Translations under genes and position numbers: made by a program | Notes under the pieces: generated by a model | What the model saw: only the letters and a program-made list of their open reading frames with translations | Databases searched by the model: none | Told to the model about the DNA's origin: nothing | Part shown: positions 10,101-23,719 of the stretch, piece by piece | How the letters are laid out: every line of letters starts with the position of its first letter | Position numbering within the stretch: position 1 is the first letter of the stretch | Assembly (NCBI RefSeq): GCF_030463535.1 | Contig: NC_132898.1 | Location: 22,635,662 to 22,699,661, forward strand | Length of the DNA stretch: 64,000 bases | DNA from: Salminus brasiliensis | Lineage: Eukaryota > Chordata > Actinopteri > Characiformes > Bryconidae | Reading direction: 5' to 3'

Positions 10101-12182
10101 GCAAAGGTCTTCCAGGGAGATGAACAGAGTTGTAGATAAGTCTAAAATGACTGCAAGTACACTATGGACAAAAGGTCTGGGACACCTGCCCATTCATAGT
10201 TTCTTCTGAAAAAAAAACAGTTATCCTGCTTTTGGTGGATTAAACAGTGTGTATCTCTACTGTCCAGGGAAGGCTTTTTACTAGATTTCTGGCCATTGCT
10301 GTGAGGATTTGATTACTCCTCATCTCAATCTCAATCATCACAATCTCATCTCAAACTCCTCCCAAAAAAAATCACCATGATGGATGGAGCACCATCATTA
10401 CAGAGAATCCAGTTCCACTGCTCCACAGCTCAATGCTGGGGGTGCTGTATACTCCCCTCTCACCTACATCTGGTATTAGGCCTGGTGCCAGTAGGTTCAT
10501 GTTTATCTGCTCCTGGGAAGTCCTATTCTATTGGCAGTACTTGTCTACCTGGACTAGATAAGCTGTGTAAATGTGCATTTGCATATCTTTCAGCAATGGA
10601 AGCAGCTTAAAGTAGCTGAATGCATTTGTTAGAATGGGACCTGATGAAAGAAGGTGGTATTTGAGTTCTTTTGGTCTGCTGAGTTCTGTTTTCTTCTCCT
10701 GCACGTGGATGGCCAAGTGCGGGTGCTACTTTTACCTTTGGGAGGCGCTGTGTGTGACTCCCCTTTCCAGCTTACTGGACTTGGAGGATTTGCTGGAACG
10801 TCTTTGTGAAGATGGCACAGATGCCACCTTCAGAGGTTCGTCGAGAGAGCTGTTTTGGCGGCAGAGAGAAACAGTGTATTAGTCGTAATGTTTTGACTCA
10901 TTGGTGTGTGGGTGTATAGAGACTTAAAGCTGATCCTAGATCAGCTTCAGGGCGCAGATTCCTGCTTCCTTGGCGCTAAAAATTGCCTGTTAGATGTGGA
11001 GAGAAAATCAGGTGTTTGGGTTTGTGGTCGAAAAATACTGCTGGAGGAGAATACACAAGCTAATCACGAGAACTGAACACACACACACACACACATATAC
11101 AGAGTCTGTGTTCTAGGCCTGTCTGTGACCCTGATCATGGTGGCTTTTGACCTCTGCACTGCTGGGTCAGTGAGTGTTACTCCAGCCTGTGGTCCCACGC
11201 TGCTCCAGGACGTTTCATACTGTTTTTCTGACTGGGAGACTGCAGCTCCATCTCCTTCTGCTCTAAATACGGCTGAACCAATATTTATCTGTGTTGGCTG
11301 CTCTTTAATTAATGATACAGTCTGTGAGAATGAGTATGTGGATCATATGAGCATTATAAAGGATTATAGCGCACCCTCTATGCTTCCTGTAGTGTACTAC
11401 AGTGTATCAGAATGAGTGTGTGGATCGTATGAACAGTAAAGAGCATTATATAGCACCCCCTGCACTTCCTGTAGTGTACTACAGTATGTCAGAATGCGTG
11501 TGTGGATCAGAAGAACAGTGTAGAGCATTATATAGCGCCCCCTTCACTTCCTGTAGTTTATCGGTTTGTAAAACCATTTTTCCCCTCTCAAGATGGAAAG
11601 GCCAAAATTGGAAAGGTGAAAAATATTTGGTGGGACTTTCCCTCTGAAGCATTCACATGGTGACTAAAATACTGGCAGGTGCCTGGACTTGTTTTACCAT
11701 ACACGCACACACAGGTATAATCAGCCATACTCGCTGACCAAGAAAACGGCCAATCACAATGCTCTGCACTACAATAAAGCATCCATCACAGTCACTGTGA
11801 GGCTATAACCCATTACACAGAGAGGCTGAATGATGAGCAGTTGTTTTTCTCCCCATAATTACACACCACATGGATAATTAACCCCTTCCTGCAAGGTCCT
11901 TAATGGTGGTGTATGGGAACAGTACTGGTTAAATTTGTGTTTGCTGGTGTAAATGTTCCCAAAGAGTGGGTAATGTTTTATTATTATTATTATTTTTAAC
12001 CATGATTTTACTGCTGTGTAAAAGGTGGCAATGCTTTGGTTCTTGTTGGATGCACTGTTTTTTTGTTTGTTTGTTTGTTTGTTTTGTTTTGTTGTTTTTT
12101 TTACCCACAGTGTGAGATTGGCAAAAGCTTATTGTTCTTGTCAGAGATAAAACATGATACACACCCTCTAAACAGTACGCCT

Positions 12183-12261
<79 letters not shown>

Positions 12262-13913
12262 GGTAGATCATAGCTTGTGTAACCCCACAATGACTCAGCA
12301 AAAGCAGGGATTATGACTATTTCCAGTTAATAACCAAGATGAATGAGGGGTGTGTGTGTGCGCACCAGTATAGAGTTGGATGATAAAGTGAAGGCCTAAG
12401 GAAACACCCTGAGGGCAGATATTGAGTAGCCCAGTAAAACATCCAGTCTGTGATTTTTCTGGTCAGTTTTTGCAGACTGTTCTGGTTTTTGTATCAAAAT
12501 CCAACTTCAGCTTTAAAACAGGACTTACGTTTTAATAGTTATTTATTATTAGCCTGGCACAGGGTAACTCGTGATGTGTTGTGGAGACCAGTGGGCATTT
12601 ATGTGTGTATTAGTCTGAAACGGCATAAGGTAAGTACCCAGTTACATAAACATCAATTATATTAAAGCGATAGTTCAACCATGAGTTCAGTTTCTATTTT
12701 TAGCATTTCTACTATACCGTACCGCACTGGGGTATAAGCTTCCATTACTCGCTAGCTACATTAGTCTAGTAGCTCCAGTGGTAATTGGTGGGGTATAAGC
12801 TTCCATTACTCGCTAGCTACATTAGTCTAGTAGCTCCAGTGGTAATTGGTGGGGTATAAGCTTCCATTACTCGCTAGCTACATTAGTCTAGTAGCTCCAG
12901 TGGTAATTGGTGGTGTATAAACATTCATTATTCGTTAGCTACGTTAGCCTTGTAGTTTAAAATATCTCTCTCTCTCGTACGCCCTCTCTCCAGGTCCGCT
13001 CAGCTGCATCTCATTCCCACGGCAGGAGGAGGAGTACCTGCACAGCATTGTGGGTAGTGTGCCCTACATCCTAGTATTTGGACAGGACTGCCCCGCCCGC
13101 TATCAACTTCTGAACTGCCTGCTAGGTGAGAGGCTCCTCCCCCTGGGCGCTGAGCTGGGTGGGGCCTGTGGACCAGAGGGCGGGGCCTGTAAGAGGAGGA
13201 AGCTGTGTTTCACGCACGGCCGGCAGACGCGACTCAGCCTGGCACTGCCCGGGCAGTACGAGCTCGTCCACCAGCTCGCGGCCCACTGTGGCCGCTGGGA
13301 CACAGTCCCCCGACAAGACCTGGAGATCCAGGAAGAGTGTGAGGATCCTGCGCATCGATTGGCTGAGCTGGAGATCACACTGCATCACCCACTACTGCAG
13401 GTATGGAATTGTGGGAAATGTAGTTCTGTGGGTTTATCACACACAACTAAGCATATGTCTGGTCATTTGTAAGGGCCTGTATTGCTTATTAAACGGCTAA
13501 GATGCACTACATGGACAAAAGCAGTGGGACACCTGCTCGTATATTGTTTCCTCCGTAATGAACGGTAGTAAAAAAGAGGTTATCCTGCTTTTATTGGACT
13601 AACTGTCTCTACTGTCCAGAAAAAAGGCTTTCTACTAGATTTTGGAGCATTGCGGTAAGGATTTGGTTGCATTCCGCAACAAGCTCGTTAGTTGAGTATC
13701 TTGGAAGATTACCTAATTTTCTGCTTTCCTACATATTGAATCAAGCACAATTATTCCAGAGAACACAGTTCTGCTTCTCCCTAGCTCAAATCTGGGGAGC
13801 CCTTTTATCCCTCTAGACCACACCTGGCATTAGGCATGGTGCCAATGGGTTCATGTTTATCTGCCCCAGAGTGCCCTGTTCTATTGGCAGTACTTCTCTA
13901 CAGGATCTAAACA

Positions 13914-13993
<80 letters not shown>

Positions 13994-16900
13994 ACATCGA
14001 ATCAATGTGTGCAACTTGAAGTAGCTAAGTGCATTTATTAGAAGGGGTGTCCACAAACATTTGGTAACAGGCAACACTTGAGTCAGCATTTATGGTTAAA
14101 CGTGAAAAGTGATGCATGTGAAAATCTTACATCATCAGACAGTGTCAGCTATTTTGCTATTTTTGTTACACAAGGAATTGTAGTGGCTCAACTTTAACAG
14201 GATTTCTGCTCCAGTATGTGTTCACACTGAACCCTCGGACCAGTTAAATACCCGGGGAACAGTAACTCTGTGTGAAGTGACGAGTAGTCATTTAATTCCG
14301 CAGGGGTTTCCTCCCCCACCCAGCGCTGCTACAGTGAGTTCCTTGGTCTGTCCGGTCAGGGTCAGCAGAAGGAGTGGTGCTTTCAAACACTCAGTGTTTG
14401 TCTAGTTACTACACAGTGCGATAGTGAGCTCCATTCATCTGTACACGCCAGCGCACACACACTCACATACGCAGCCTGGCAGGGGGAGCGCCTTTTCAGT
14501 ATACACCATGGCCAAACGTTTGCGGACGTTCCTTCTTCTAATAGATGCATTCAGCTACTTGAAGTTGCGCCCATTACTGGCACAGATGTGCAAATGCACA
14601 CACATAGCTTGTCTAGTCCCTGTAGAAAAGTATTGACAATAGAATAGGACTCTCTGGCAAAGGTGTCAAAAGTATTGACATTCATTACTCCAGTAGAAGT
14701 GTAGATACTAGGGTTTAAAAAGAAGTTAAAATATTAACTTAAGATTTTTACTCAAGTAAAAGTGTAAAAGTACTGGTTTCAAAACTACTTAAAGTAATAT
14801 AAGGAAAACAAATGCAAACAGTGTAGGCTGCACCACAAGGGCCTATAGTGCACTACCACACCTCCCTAATTTTTTTTTTCTAAAAACCAAAATGACTATT
14901 ATGTAAACTACTATTGAAATGTAAATGTTGAAAGATGTCGGGATGCACTAGGCTGCCTGTTTCAGCTACATATATACCCATTGAAAATGAATGGATTTTA
15001 GTAATATCAAAGATATAAAAGGAGCATCTCTGTGTACTACTGAGCATTAATGCGTGTTTCATGGAGCGAAAAAAAAAGAGGAGTGGTTGCCTGGAAGTAT
15101 TGTAATGGTGCATAAAGTTCAGAGGCATGTTATCAGTAACCTTTTATTGGAATGTAAATGTGGTGCTTAATTGGGACATTTCACTCACATCTCACATTTC
15201 ATTTCACATCTCTTGATTTGAGTTCTCTTGATTCTCTGCCACAGACATCTTCATACTAGGCTACATATAATGTAGAATAGAAAGTACAGATAATTGTGTG
15301 AAAATGTAAGCAGTAGAAGTAAAAAGTCGGCTGAAAAATAATTACTCCAGTAAAGTATAGATACCAAATACCAAACTAAAGTGGTATAAAGCTGTGGAGC
15401 ATTCTCTGGAATGATGGTGGGTGGTGAGCGTCCAACATCCTGACCTCACTAACACTCTTGTCGCTGAATGCAATCAAATCCTCACAGCAATGCTCCAAAA
15501 CCTAATAGAAAATCTTCCCTGGGTAGTAGAGACTGTTACTTCAGTAAAACAAAAGCTGGATAAACTTGCATGACCCCACGTTCACAATCAGTGTAGGATC
15601 TTGTACGTTGTTGTGTAGGTTCTATGCTGACATGAATGTTGTGTCTTGTAGGCTCCATGCTGATGTAGGGATATGGTGTTGTGCAGGTTCAACACTGATG
15701 AATGAATGGTCCTGGTCTCTCTCTCTCTCTCTCTCTCTCTCCCTTCCCCCCGTAGGCCACAGTCCTCCTTATGTAACTTCTCTGGTCTCCTTTTGGTCTG
15801 GTGGGTTTCACATGACCATCTCAAAGTGAAAATACCCACCAACATTGCCATGGTGATGGTATCTCCATGGTGACTAGATGTTCTTGCCCGGGGGTTTCAC
15901 TTAGAAATACTTAATGGATGTTGTCACGGATGACTTCATTAGTGTTTGTTTGTCTGTTCTGAGAAATTAAAGCAGAAAGCTGAAGAGCTGAGCTGAACTG
16001 CAGGGCTTATTCAGTATGGACTGAGTGAAGTGGATCTGAGAGGCTGTAGTTGCCATTGAGGCAGTATGTGTACGGTGGTTCTTGTTCCTTTAATGCAAAT
16101 GAACCCAGACATGACTCAATGTTTAACTTGACAGCACATTGTTAACTCCTTGTTTGGCTCCACCCTTTCTGTGCATGACCTAATAATAACAGAAAGAATC
16201 AAAGTAATGATTTATTTTCTTAATATTTTAGCTTTCTTTTAATAAATGCTAAATAAACAAAGTTATGACCTGCTCACTAAATGTAACAAAAATACCTTTT
16301 GTCAGCATTTCCACTTAATAATGTCAAAGTAATCAAAAACTTGGGGCAAAATAATAAAATCAGTGACTTGTATTCTGTCCTGCTGTGACTCTTAAGACCA
16401 CGCTGACCACACCATGAGACCTCATTATATAAACAATCACTTTATTTATAAGATTTGGATTGCTTTCAGCGATTAGCATTCGCGAGGTTAGGATGTTGGA
16501 TGATCACTGCCCCACCTCATCCCCAACGTCCCAAATAATCCCAAAAGAATTGGGGAAGGTGCTTCATACCCCTCTAGCCCACACCAAGCATTAGGCATGG
16601 TGCCAATAGGTTCATGTTTATTTGCTCCAAAGAGTCCTATTGTATTGGCAACACTTCTCTACAGGGACTAGACCGTCTGTGTCAGCAATATGTGCAACTT
16701 AAAGTAGCTAAATACATTCATTAGAAGGAGTGTCCATAAACGTTTGGACACATGGTGTGTGTGTGTGCAGGTGGATGCTGCTGGATTGTGGTGTTTTTTC
16801 TCAGTAACTCTCACAGCTGTGTGATTTTCACAGCGGCACTCTGAGTAAAGCCAAGCTGATCTACACACCACAGCGCTAATGAAGGGACACACACTGAGAC

Positions 16901-18454
16901 ACACACACCAAACACCCTGCTAATAAAGCTGAACACACTGTCAGAGGGCACAGGCATTCCTGAGTGGGGTACTGACAGATTACAGTCATTCCTATACATG
17001 CACTCACACGCGCACACACACACAAACAGAGCCTGAACTGAAAGTCTGATGCTTCGGCTTATTTACTTTTAGTTCCCTAAACAGCTGTTCTGTAGATGGT
17101 TTTTAACATTTAAATGAGATGTGTGAAGAACCTTTCTAAAGTTCTCTAAAGAGCCCATATTCTACATATTTCTATAGCACACCACACCACACACCACCTC
17201 TTGACTGTACTTGCAGAAATATAGGTTACTACGGGGACCAGTATCCTGCTGCCTTTCCCACTGTCTGCGGAAAAGGAAGCTCGAAAGCTGTGGTAGCCAA
17301 GCTACGCTAAAAGCGACCTGTCTTCAGCTAGCTAACTGCGCTAAGCTGAGAGGTCAGCAGCAGTTTCTAGTCTCTGAAATAATTACAAAAATAAATAAAA
17401 TGTTACAGTGCTAAAAACAAGGCTAGGCTCTTCTATGCTATGTTGCTCCTCCACAGTGCTGTAAAGCTGCCAATCAGTGGAGAGCTCCTCATACTATTCA
17501 CAAGCCCTCTGTAAAAGGAAATTCAGCAGGTTAATTTTGGAGGTAAAAAAAGCAGGGTGGTAAACTGCCTTGTTAAACAATATCTGAGCATTTCAGCATG
17601 TAATTGATTGGTATCACTGTTTACCAACATCAGTCCCATTTATACATGAAACAACAAATTAAAGCACCAATATGTAATTTTTTTTTTCTTACTTTAGCTT
17701 GTCCAGAAATTCATGTGTATAGCTTGTCCTATAGTGGTGGCTCAAAGCACATCTTTCACTTCCTGACTGAAGAGGGAGCCCAGGCCAATTCTTGCATACT
17801 GCTGCTTTAACTACTCAATAAATGCATCCCGTGTCACCTTTTAAATGGCTTCACTGTCTAGGACTTTATACAGAACCCTGTGTGTGGGTTGCTGTTTGTT
17901 GGGAGATGGTTTTGTTTGTGCAGATCAGCGCTGCTTCTGGCAGAAATGGGAATCCCCTCGAAACTGAAAGTACAGCTGTATTTTACATCTTCAGTTCAGT
18001 TGAATAATTCCCAAGTAATAAACACCGTAGAACAGATCTACATAAACCTTTTCTAGGAGTTGTTTGAGTAGCCTGAGCTGACCGCTCATGCTGTAGCTAA
18101 GAAGAACTGGAGGTATTCGCCTGTGATCAAGCATTGCGTAGTTCTGGGGCTGTGGCGCAGAAGACTGCCTGTCTGCAGGACTTTAGCTTCTGGTTGTTTG
18201 GCAGTAAAAGTTGAAATTTTCTCAAACAGTGCTATAGTTCTGTGTGAAAGCATGTCCTGATCCTGCTGACCTCCACTCACTCTCAGAGGCTGCTGGATTT
18301 GGAGCTGCATCCATGCTGTGATTTGATCGCAGGACCTGGTGATGACAAGTTTAGGAAACAAAGAAATCTGAACAGAATATTGATCATTATTGATTATTAC
18401 TGTTTAAAATGTTACATATTTACCATATACTGTGTATACACATAACCGCACCAG

Positions 18455-18493
<39 letters not shown>

Positions 18494-21400
18494 TTTGTTT
18501 TTTTGTTTTTTTTTGAGAGACCAGTTGTGGTTGGCTGCGCTGTGTTTGAAAAATTTAGGGCATTATGGGTGCTGTAGTGGGCAGCGCTCTCTGATTGGTG
18601 GAGAGTGAAGGCTTGCAGGCCATCTTTGTTCCAGAGGGTTCCGCTGTTGTTTTGTCAGAGACGGCACTGACTGACTCTTTTGTGCTCTTTCTCACACACA
18701 CTCGCTCTCTCGCTTTCTTTAACTCTGTCTCTCTATGATTCCCCCTGCCAGGATTTTTACTTTTTAAATTAATAGCACTATTTCATTATTTGTGATTCAT
18801 AAATCATTGCTGTCCTATAGAAAACATGTATCTCCAAAATGATGACTTGACAGGAGAAGGCTAAAATGTTCTTAACTTTGAATGAATGGCAATATAAAAT
18901 ATAAAGCAATTCTATTGGTCTTTTTGTCCAGACTTATTTACAGTGTACAGGGCAGCTACAGGGTTCCAACCATGGAGAAAACAAAATATATTTACTTTTT
19001 TCTTTTTTCTTTTTTTCCATCTGTGTTATTAATAATATGCACCATATTAAAAATACTAATCATTGTATGAAAGTACTTTAGCTTTTAAAGTTTGCAGCTG
19101 ATAACTATGGAAATACGTGTATGGCAATGAAATACATGCCCAAAAATCCAATAGAAATGGATTCAATTAATGTTCTAGAAAATAAATGCACAAATATTTT
19201 AGCTGTTTTTCAAAGAGCAGCATCTAATGATTAATAGAAATTAATACCTCTTATTTAATACAGAGGTTATTAAGCTTCAGTGTAACTGTAATGATTAATA
19301 TCTAAATAGGCTATACTGCCCCCAGTTTATCATTTCTGTGGCGTCTCTCATTCTGCTTTCTAAGTTCCCACGAGAACTCTGTGATGTTGATGATTGATTA
19401 GGGGGGTTGTTTTTGTTTCTCGTACAGTTTAACCTCAGCATCGGAGACTCCAGACTAGCAGCGAGTGGCTAATGCAAGAGAGCTCCTCGGTGGCTAAGAG
19501 AAAGTTAGGAGTTAGCATGGCTTACACTTAAAGAAGTAGTCTGAGTTCACTTTCCTCTCCACACACCTGCTCAGGTTACAAGGTTACACCTCTTTAGTCT
19601 GGGGTTTCCTTGTAATCTCAGACGGGGGGTAAATACGAGCTATGGGTAACCGAACGGTTAGTCATTCTTCACGGCCCGTGTGTTCGAATGAACATAAATA
19701 TCTCACCTGATTGAGAGTAATGAGTCCTCTAGGATGCGGCAGATTCGCCAGCATGTTAATAATCGGGTGCGTCACTGCTGTTGACTATAAAAGTGTGATT
19801 TTTATTTATTTATATATATATATATATATTTATTATAACCGTTCTTACAGACTTCATTCTCACTCTTTTATTTATTTATTCAGAGATCTCTTAAGGTGGA
19901 AAAATTACGCTCCATTTTAGTATCAATTTGAGAAAAGAAAGAAATGGTATGGTGACCTCTTATTTTATCTGTATTATTACTGTCCTTCATATAACAATAA
20001 TAATAATAATAGTGCATTTATGACTGACGCAGTATGAAAATGCACAGTCTAAACCTAGATATGGCAACCTTTGCATTTTAACTGTAGATTACATTTTACT
20101 GTAAACTATCTGCATGCTTTGACACCTGATTCAACTCTGCTTTCCAGTGACATCACTAATTAAACAATAATAAAAGTTGGAAAATGCAAAAAAATATTGC
20201 GTATATATTGCATATTACATTGTGATGTGTGCATTATCAAATGTTATTACTTTGTTTTATGTTAAATATGTAAATAAATAATGTCAATGTAAATATGGAT
20301 CGTTTTGCTAGGAATATTCCTGGATCTTTTTTGGATTTTCTGGATTTGTGGGACTACAAATCTATATTTAAAAGGCATATATAAATATGTAAAATACATA
20401 AAATGTATATAAAAGCTGTTATGAAGCTTTGTTGACATTTTCTTTTTTTTCTTTTTTTTTCCCTCTGTCTTACAGGAGGCTAAGATCATGGTGGTTCCAT
20501 GTGCAGGGGTGCAGCCTATAGAGCAGGTATTGGCCGAGTGCACACGGAACACTCTTCCCATCATCCTCTACGCCCTCAGTCAGGATTCTGTTACCCCAGA
20601 GCAGGCGGCAGCTCTTCACAAGGTCCATGAGGCCCTTCCATACCCAGTCTGTTTCGTCCGGGTTTCCCCTCCGGGAGATTCTGGAACCACTGACCGCGGA
20701 TCACTCCATAAACAGCTGGCTGCCCTGAGTCTTCTGTCCAGCAGTTCGGGGAACTGTGCCTGTGGTGCTCCTTCACAGACCCATGGAACAGCTGGGAAAC
20801 CTCAGAGTGTTCTGGGAGAAAGCCTGGAGCGCCTCCATCGCCTGTTGGTTCCTTTCGCTCGACAGGTGCTCACTGGCCAACAGGTGGAGGCTGCCAACCG
20901 CCTCAACGCCCTGCACTGCCGCTGCCTTGACCTCTTTATCAACCAGGTAAGACAGAAAGTGGACCCTCAGAGATTTAAGGCACACCTGTAACATCTGAGA
21001 GGGAACCCACAGAGGAGTGTGAGGCACACCTGTAAAACATAAGTGGGCTCTCAATAAAGTTAAGGTATACCGATAACACATTGAAGGGAAGCCACAGTAG
21101 TGTGTGAGGCACACCTGTAACATGTAAAAGGAGACCCTCAATAGAACCTTAGGGCACACCTGTAACGCATGAAAGGGAACCCACAGTAGAGCGTGAGACA
21201 CACCTGTAACATATAAAGGTGGACCCTCAATAGAGCCCTGAGGCACACCTGTAATGACCACAAAAACTGAAACCCATGAGGCACACTTGTGGCATTATTA
21301 AGATTACCACAATGCACCCTGAGACATGCCTATAAGGCACGCCTGTAACAAATGACATGGGCCCATAATATATCCCTGAGACCCACAAAATTCAGTAGAC

Positions 21401-22376
21401 CCATAATACACTACAGAGGTACATCTGTAACAAATGTAATAGGCTCATAATACACCCCTGAAGTATTAACTATAAAGGGTTTGTAGAGTGAACTATCGTT
21501 ATGCTATAAATTAAGGACTGTTGGGGCAAAAAAATCTAATTTCCACAATTTTTCTTTTAACCTTAATTGAGTCCATCAGTCAGGACATCTGTATTCAAAT
21601 TGTGCTTCTCTTATGCACTGCATTTGCCAAGCTGATGTTCATTAAAATTTAATACCCCAAATAGCAATGTGACCCAATTTACTTTTTTTGGTAGAAGAAA
21701 TGTTATCTATTAAACACAATACAGAAGTAATTGTGGTACAGTTTGTTAGTGTTATTGTAGTTGTTTTGTTTGTTTTTTGCTGGCTTAATGTTGTTATTTG
21801 TGCAGGCGTTTGACATGCAGAGGGACCTGCAGATAACCCCTCGGCGGCTGGAGTACACGCGGGAGAAAGAGAGTGAGCTTTTTGCCTCCCTCATGGCCAT
21901 CGCCAACCGCAAGCAGGAGGAAATGAAGGAGATGATTGTGGAGACACTGAGCACCATGAAGGAGCAGTTGCTGGAGGATGCCGCCAACCTTGAGTTCACA
22001 GGTTAGGACACTGCCACCCCCCCTCCACTGACCCAATACCCAATACAGACCCAACACTACCTCAAAAAGGATTCAATACAGACTCAACACTGACTTAATA
22101 GGGATTCAAAGCAGACTCAGCACTGACTCAACACCAGCTTAATAGGGATTCAATGCAGATTCAACACTGACTTATAATTATATTTATTTATATATATATA
22201 TTGTTATGAAATTAAAATAAAATTATAATATAATTTTTATTATAATTTTCCATAACAATATATATATATATATCCTAACTATTTTATTTATTTTATTTTA
22301 TTTTATTTTATTTTTTTATTTTTTTATTTTTTTTAAAAAGTAGCACACATACTGCCACTATGCATGGAAAAACAAG

Positions 22377-22408
<32 letters not shown>

Positions 22409-23685
22409 TAGAACACAGTCAAAAGAACAACTGCTAAAGTGAGGAGCAACTTTCAGAGAGCAGAATGAATAACTGATCAGTTGAGTGTTTCTGTAAGAAA
22501 GTATATTTGGATGTGGTAAAATGTGTCCCGCGGGGGGAAGGAGATAATTGGCAACTCGTGGCTCCAGTCGACGACTTCATAGAAGCTCAATTCAGCTGAT
22601 TAGACTGTTGCAGTATGAGTGATTTTTTTTTTCCTCCTTCTCGTCCAGATATTATAGTGACCCCAAATGGAGAGCCGGTCACCACTAAGGAGATAAAGTC
22701 GTGTATCCAGCAGATTCAGGAGCTGATCGTGGTCCGACTGAATCAGGCTGTGGCCAATAAGCTAATCAGTTCGGTGGACTACCTGAGGGAGAGCTTTGTT
22801 GGGACACTGGAGAGATGCCTCAGCAGCCTGGAGAAGTCCACAACGGACTCCTCCGTTCATAACGTCACCTCCAACCACCTCAAACAGGTACGCTGCACAC
22901 CTAACTGACAGCATTATGTTATTGCAATCCAAAAGTAGAGACAGTCAGAAGTTTATTATTTATTTTGTATTGGACACTGAAGCTAGAGAGTTAATGTTGC
23001 CAACAAGTAATAAAAGCTTTTGGAGACTACTTGGCATGCTGCAAACTACATGCCTGAATCACCACACTCTCCTCAGGTGTAATCAGTAATCTCCAATGCG
23101 CTGTTTGACTCATTGCTATCTAGAACACGTACAAGTGATGCTGAGTGGTTTAATTATACTGCCGTTCCTGTTTGTGTTCGTCACCCCAGATCCTGAACGC
23201 TGCATATCACGTGGAGGTGACGTTCCACTCTGGATCTTCTGTTACACGCCTGGTCTGGGAGCAGATCAAACAGGTACAACCAGTGCATCTGTACTCTTAA
23301 GTCTCTCTTAGATCACACGTGTGCAATAGAAGCAATTATAGATCACACAGGTACAACGGCAGCACCAAGCCTTGAATCCCTAAAAGTCTGTAGTTCTCAC
23401 AGGTATAATCCACACAGGAACAGTAGCAACAATACGTTTTCAGTCAGTAGGTCTCGTAGGTACAAATGCAGAGATGTTAGATGATTAACTTGGTTCTAGA
23501 TCACATGGGTACCAAAGTAGCTTGGCGAAGGTATAGATCCTATAGGTCTAACAGCAGAGCCAAGTCTTCAATAGATCTCCTAGGTATGATAACAACATAA
23601 GCCCTTTGCAGGTACAACACAAGTGTACATTCTTCAATGCGTTATAGATCACACAAGTACAACAGCGGCCCTGATGTTTCAATTA

Positions 23686-23719
<34 letters not shown>

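Noticed and set aside
13103..13500. ORFs of 88-140 codons in other frames over dstyk exon 2
   Set aside because: Shadows of the exon; only the 12994-13400 frame joins in phase with exons 1 and 3.
20773..21261. A 162-codon minus-strand ORF
   Set aside because: It is the antisense of dstyk exon 3 continued into the intron 3 minisatellite; its repeated phrases come from the repeat.
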